The notes beneath the pieces were generated by a model, which searched no databases, was not told the origin of the DNA, and worked only from the letters and a program-made list of their open reading frames with translations. Made by a program: the position numbers and the translations under genes. A stretch of 52,653 bases of DNA from an uncultured Clostridia bacterium (lineage in GTDB: Bacteria > Bacillota > Clostridia > Christensenellales > Aristaeellaceae): NCBI GenBank assembly GCA_934643825.1, contig CAKUCW010000018.1, positions 1 to 52,653 on the forward strand, written 5' to 3'. Each line of letters begins with the position of its first letter. The stretch's first letter is position 1. Positions 49,826 through 52,653 of this stretch are shown here, in pieces.

Positions 49826-50512
49826 TTACAGCAGAATCGTCTGAGAAAACCTTTGACCGTTTTTAAATCCTTCTATGGTTATTTTTTCCGGATTTCCCTC
49901 GACATTCAGGAGTATAACGGATTCACCCGGCTTTGCAAGGCTGCTTTTTCTGATTTTCTTGTAAACTTTCATCGTTGTCGTATCGACAAAATGATACATA
50001 TTTCTGTTAGGGCCGATGAAAACATACGGATCTTGGATTGCGTGAAAATCGCTGTTTGTGGTCATGGGGTACTTGTCGATTTCAACCCCATCGTATGTCA
50101 GCTTTCGCAGTCCGATCTCGTCAAAATTGACGATGATATAATCCTCATAAAGAACCACGTCGTTGGCATGCTTCAGCTTATAATTCCATCTGATTTTTCC
50201 GCTTTCCTGATCGCAGCAATAGACGCCTTTTGTCCATGAGCTGATAAAAAAGCAATGATGATCCTGCGAAAATGGGATTCCATACTGTTTATGGTATGTG
50301 TCTATATCTTCAATTTTGCGATCCAATTCGACACTTGCTTTTTCTGAGTTTTGAGCCCAAAAAGTAATTTTTCGATCATCATACAAAATCTGAGAATACG
50401 CGTAAATACAATGGGTATAGTATGTACGAAATCCCAGAGAGTTCAGACCCGTCGGCGATTCCGGATCCTTGATGATGATGGACTCTATTTTTTCAATTCG
50501 TTGTACGGACAT
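49826..50512 (-). CDS. Unrecognised protein with PQQ/beta-propeller-like strands, about 228 aa
   Basis: No signal peptide or membrane segment. Repeated short strands such as GVYCCDQESGKIRWNYKL and DVVLYEDYIIVNFDEIGL resemble the blades of PQQ-type beta-propellers, in which a value is compared with what is held in a record. The length would fit only part of a full propeller. AGAGGAGGAA before the ATG shows it is well translated. The function is unknown. Confidence 0.7.
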   Translation of the reverse strand: MSVQRIEKIESIIIKDPESPTGLNSLGFRTYYTHCIYAYSQILYDDRKITFWAQNSEKASVELDRKIEDIDTYHKQYGIPFSQDHHCFFISSWTKGVYCCDQESGKIRWNYKLKHANDVVLYEDYIIVNFDEIGLRKLTYDGVEIDKYPMTTNSDFHAIQDPYVFIGPNRNMYHFVDTTTMKVYKKIRKSSLAKPGESVILLNVEGNPEKITIEGFKNGQRFSQTILL

Positions 50513-50590
50513 GGATATTCCTCCTCTTGGTCATGAACCATAATTTATTTCGTCAAACCCGCGATTTCAACTCGCTGAACCGGCATCTTT

Positions 50591-51970
50591 TCACGGAATC
50601 TCAAACGCAACCGCGCCGTCATTCGGATCAATCGGTTCATTCTCCCATTCGTCGCGCTCCGTCGGTCTGACATGGTCAAATACGCATTCTTCCGCGACGC
50701 AGACCGCATTCCCTTCTTCGCCTCCTCCATACAGCATCACCAGCCATCTGCCGTCCGCTCTCTTGCCAATCAGCCACGGCGTATGTTCCGAGCAATCCAG
50801 CTGAATGGTGCTTCCGTCCATTTTTTCCGCGAATTTCGGCTCATCCTCGTCCCTGTAAAAGGAATCAAACGATGGGAATGTGCAGCGGATGCCTTCCGTT
50901 TCCGCGCCAAAAGCGAGGTCTTCGTCCCTTGCCCACGCCGTCATCCCCTGCTTTGCATGCCCCAGCTGAATTTTCGTCCACCCGTTCTCTTGAGCTAAAA
51001 CCGTTCCGGGCACACGGGCATAACACAAGGCAATCTGCTCTCCCTCCGGCTGTGCATAAATCGGCGTATCCTCGTGCGCCGTGCAAACCGTCCGCGTCGT
51101 ATCCAAATCGGCAACCATATCCCGCAGTTCTGTCGGCATATGGGTCAAATCAAGCCGCTCCAACTCCGTTTCAAACGTCGGAACTCCATAATGAAACCCG
51201 TCGTTGTTTTGCCATCCTCCATCGTTCGTAGAAGACACATCGACAAGACAGTCTTTCTCAATACGGATGACCTCGCCTCCGTTGTTGATTGCGTCAAGCC
51301 GCCAACTTCCGTCTTCCATTCGATTGATCACGCCCTCAATCTCATCCCCTGCGTAGAATTCAATGGATTTGTTCCACGAATGGATGGGATTGACCCAGAG
51401 ATAATCCTGAGGCGGCGTGCTGAGCGTTTTTCCGTTTGAATCGGCAATTTTCAGAATGACTTGTCCTGCCTCATTTTCCGTAACAGCAACCAACGCATCC
51501 GAGTATGCCATCAGCTGCACCATGCGTTCGCCTTCATCCAGCAGACTCTCAGCGAGCATCGTTCCGGCTTCCTTCGAAAAATACGCGCCGCTTCCGCCAT
51601 CATCGAAAATCTGCTCCGGCTTCATGCGCATCAGCGTGCCTTCCTGCCCCGCCGCAATCTCAACCGGAACAAGCAGCGTCTTTTCCCATGGAATTTTGTC
51701 GCCCTCTCGAAGCGTATTCGTCATGGCTTCAAGCTCAAACGCTTCAATATATCCGTTTGAAATCCGATACAGGCTTAAAATGATGTGCTCTTCGAAGCCG
51801 CTATTCACCGTTCCATCTGCAAATCGCTCACTGTTCCAAACCTCCCACTCCGGATACTCCACCTTTGCAGCCTGAATAAAATATTCCGCAGTCAACTTTT
51901 CTCCCGTTTCGGCTTCAGCACAGGCACATAAGAATATGCTCATCAGAATAATGCAAACGATTCGTTTCAT
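50591..51970 (-). CDS. Unrecognised secreted protein, possible lipoprotein, with SH3-like region
   Basis: 459 residues. The N-terminus KRIVCIILMSIFLCACAEAE is a signal peptide; LCAC could be a lipobox with Cys17, or cleavage could follow AEAE. The first 280 residues match nothing I know. From about 300, TPIYAQPEGEQIALCYARVP, GTVLAQENGWTKIQLGH and MTAWARDEDLAFG look like a bacterial SH3 (SH3b) repeat, which binds cell wall or peptides. Its start has GGGAGGGAAA upstream. It is the first gene of the four-gene unknown set. Confidence 0.75.
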   Translation of the reverse strand: MKRIVCIILMSIFLCACAEAETGEKLTAEYFIQAAKVEYPEWEVWNSERFADGTVNSGFEEHIILSLYRISNGYIEAFELEAMTNTLREGDKIPWEKTLLVPVEIAAGQEGTLMRMKPEQIFDDGGSGAYFSKEAGTMLAESLLDEGERMVQLMAYSDALVAVTENEAGQVILKIADSNGKTLSTPPQDYLWVNPIHSWNKSIEFYAGDEIEGVINRMEDGSWRLDAINNGGEVIRIEKDCLVDVSSTNDGGWQNNDGFHYGVPTFETELERLDLTHMPTELRDMVADLDTTRTVCTAHEDTPIYAQPEGEQIALCYARVPGTVLAQENGWTKIQLGHAKQGMTAWARDEDLAFGAETEGIRCTFPSFDSFYRDEDEPKFAEKMDGSTIQLDCSEHTPWLIGKRADGRWLVMLYGGGEEGNAVCVAEECVFDHVRPTERDEWENEPIDPNDGAVAFEIP

Positions 51971-52015
51971 GGCATTTCCCTCCCTTTTCCAATCTTTGTG
52001 AAAGACCGAAATCGC

Positions 52016-52303
52016 TCACTGCAGAACGAATAGACTGGAAGTATTCCCTATCCATTTTGTTCCCACAGCCCGATCACCCTTGGCAATTTTCAAACATATT
52101 TCGTAGTTTACATATTCAATCCTTTCATTAACATCTCCTGTAAACCAGCATGTTTTTTTCTTTCCGCAATTATTGTGTTCGTTCTTATACGCATCATTCC
52201 GTTGCCCTGAATATGATCCGCGTCTATAATCCTTATAATCATGACGAATCACAACCGTATTTTCTTGCGCACTGCACAAATTTTTTCTATGAATCCGTGT
52301 CAC
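52016..52303 (-). CDS. Doubtful small ORF, about 95 aa
   Basis: A GTG at 52303 opens a frame with no ribosome binding site. The C-terminal 45 residues (KKTCWFTGDVNERIEYVNYE and onward) look protein-like, with two Cys, while the N-terminal half is polar and poor. It may be the tail of a degraded secreted protein. It matches no family I know. Confidence 0.25.
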   Translation of the reverse strand: MTRIHRKNLCSAQENTVVIRHDYKDYRRGSYSGQRNDAYKNEHNNCGKKKTCWFTGDVNERIEYVNYEICLKIAKGDRAVGTKWIGNTSSLFVLQ

Positions 52304-52380
52304 ATTCGAGCGATCATCTCTAGCAAGTACTTTCTGACATCATTAAGGACGACATTGGGCTGATATCGCTAATGACACAA
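52304..52380. other. Spacer before the terminal repeats
   Basis: No feature recognised. Confidence 0.2.
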
Positions 52381-52493
52381 ATGCACCAAGCCTCTTTCGC
52401 GTTCTTCCTCCTACTCTCCCAAGTGATTTTTCCTGACTGCATCCCGCACTGCGGGCGGCAGGAAAAACCCTAACCAAGTACGTTCTCTGACTT
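52381..52493 (+). repeat. 113-bp direct repeat, copy 1
   Basis: Begins ATGCACCAAGCCTCTTTCGC and ends TTCTCTGACTT; repeated at 52510-52622 with few changes. It contains TTTTTCCTG...GGCAGGAAAAA, a hairpin with T- and A-runs that could end transcription in both directions. A 31-codon frame from the ATG is kept in both copies. Confidence 0.85.
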
Positions 52494-52509
52494 GATGGAA
52501 AACGATATT

Positions 52510-52622
52510 ATGCACCAAGCCTCTTTCGCGCTCTTCCTCCTACTCTCCCAGGTGATTTTTCCTGCCTGCATCCCGCACTGCGGGCGGCAGGAAAAATCCT
52601 AACCAAGTACGTTCTCTGACTT
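52510..52622 (+). repeat. 113-bp direct repeat, copy 2
   Basis: Second copy, 129 bases after the first. Here the hairpin pairs better (TTTTTCCTGCC with GGCAGGAAAAA, against TTTTTCCTGAC in copy 1). The array may continue beyond the window. Confidence 0.85.
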
Positions 52623-52653
52623 CGTCGAAGATGAGCTGGAAGAAGGATTTCTC

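Noticed and set aside
52510..52622. 5S rRNA fragment (reverse strand has TGGGAGAGTAGG, like the 3' part of 5S rRNA)
   Set aside because: Only about a dozen bases agree; neither the rest of 5S rRNA nor its outer stem is present, and the bases lie inside a repeat.
52381..52622. Integron attC sites
   Set aside because: The CTAAC/GTTAG pieces are not paired as RYYYAAC...GTTRRRY within a unit, and there are no gene cassettes.

Overview
The window looks like a chromosomal segment of an anaerobic, probably gut-dwelling member of the Bacillota (class Clostridia). Strong AGGAGG-type ribosome binding sites, Sec signal peptides of the MKK...ALALVLCLS...AFA type, secreted FMN/FAD reductases, a TctABC importer and a Tat system all fit this. 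GC content is middling. The exact order (Christensenellales or Oscillospirales) is a guess. No rRNA, tRNA or CRISPR array was seen.

Left part (1-13.3 kb, mosaic and partly decayed). A partial GNAT acetyltransferase is followed by a TetR/hydrolase operon with a perfect double operator. Next come a retropepsin-like aspartic protease with a GNAT gene and a truncated IS3-family element. A tatB-tatA-tatC operon follows. Divergent from it is a probable molybdenum-cofactor riboswitch that now leads only to the stump of a Tat-exported protein. Two secreted flavin reductases follow, each next to its own regulator (TetR or AraC). Behind them are wrecks: the tail of a 2-hydroxycarboxylate transporter and a flavoreductase reduced to its signal peptide plus C-terminus.

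Middle (13.7-25.8 kb) and right (44.5-47.8 kb): an aldarate (D-glucarate/galactarate) catabolic system in two blocks. Block 1 has a PrpR-type regulator, garD, garR, an AEC transporter, tctA-tctB-tctC, gudD and a divergent DUF362 gene. Block 2 has a DapA-family aldolase, a second garR and a glycerate 2-kinase. The implied route is uptake, dehydration by GudD or GarD to 5-keto-4-deoxyglucarate, aldol cleavage to pyruvate and tartronate semialdehyde, reduction to glycerate, and phosphorylation to 2-phosphoglycerate. Similar TTTCA/TTTCG direct repeats lie upstream of the regulator, gudD/DUF362 and aldolase genes.

Between the two blocks are an iron-sulfur flavoprotein of the GltD type, a MoxR-DUF58-VWA-VWA operon, and a secreted-protein cluster: a metallo-beta-lactamase-fold hydrolase, three large paralogous esterases and a small Cys-rich protein. 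Each esterase appears to be an inactive hydrolase half followed by an active one. I suggest, as inference only, that these enzymes free aldarates from plant acyl-aldarate esters, that the aldarates are then imported and catabolised, and that the flavin reductases may use the released enoate acids as electron acceptors.

The right end (48-52.6 kb) has repeat arrays and a group of unrecognised membrane or secreted proteins. Two repeat families occur side by side at both ends of the aldarate region (about 15.8 and 48 kb).
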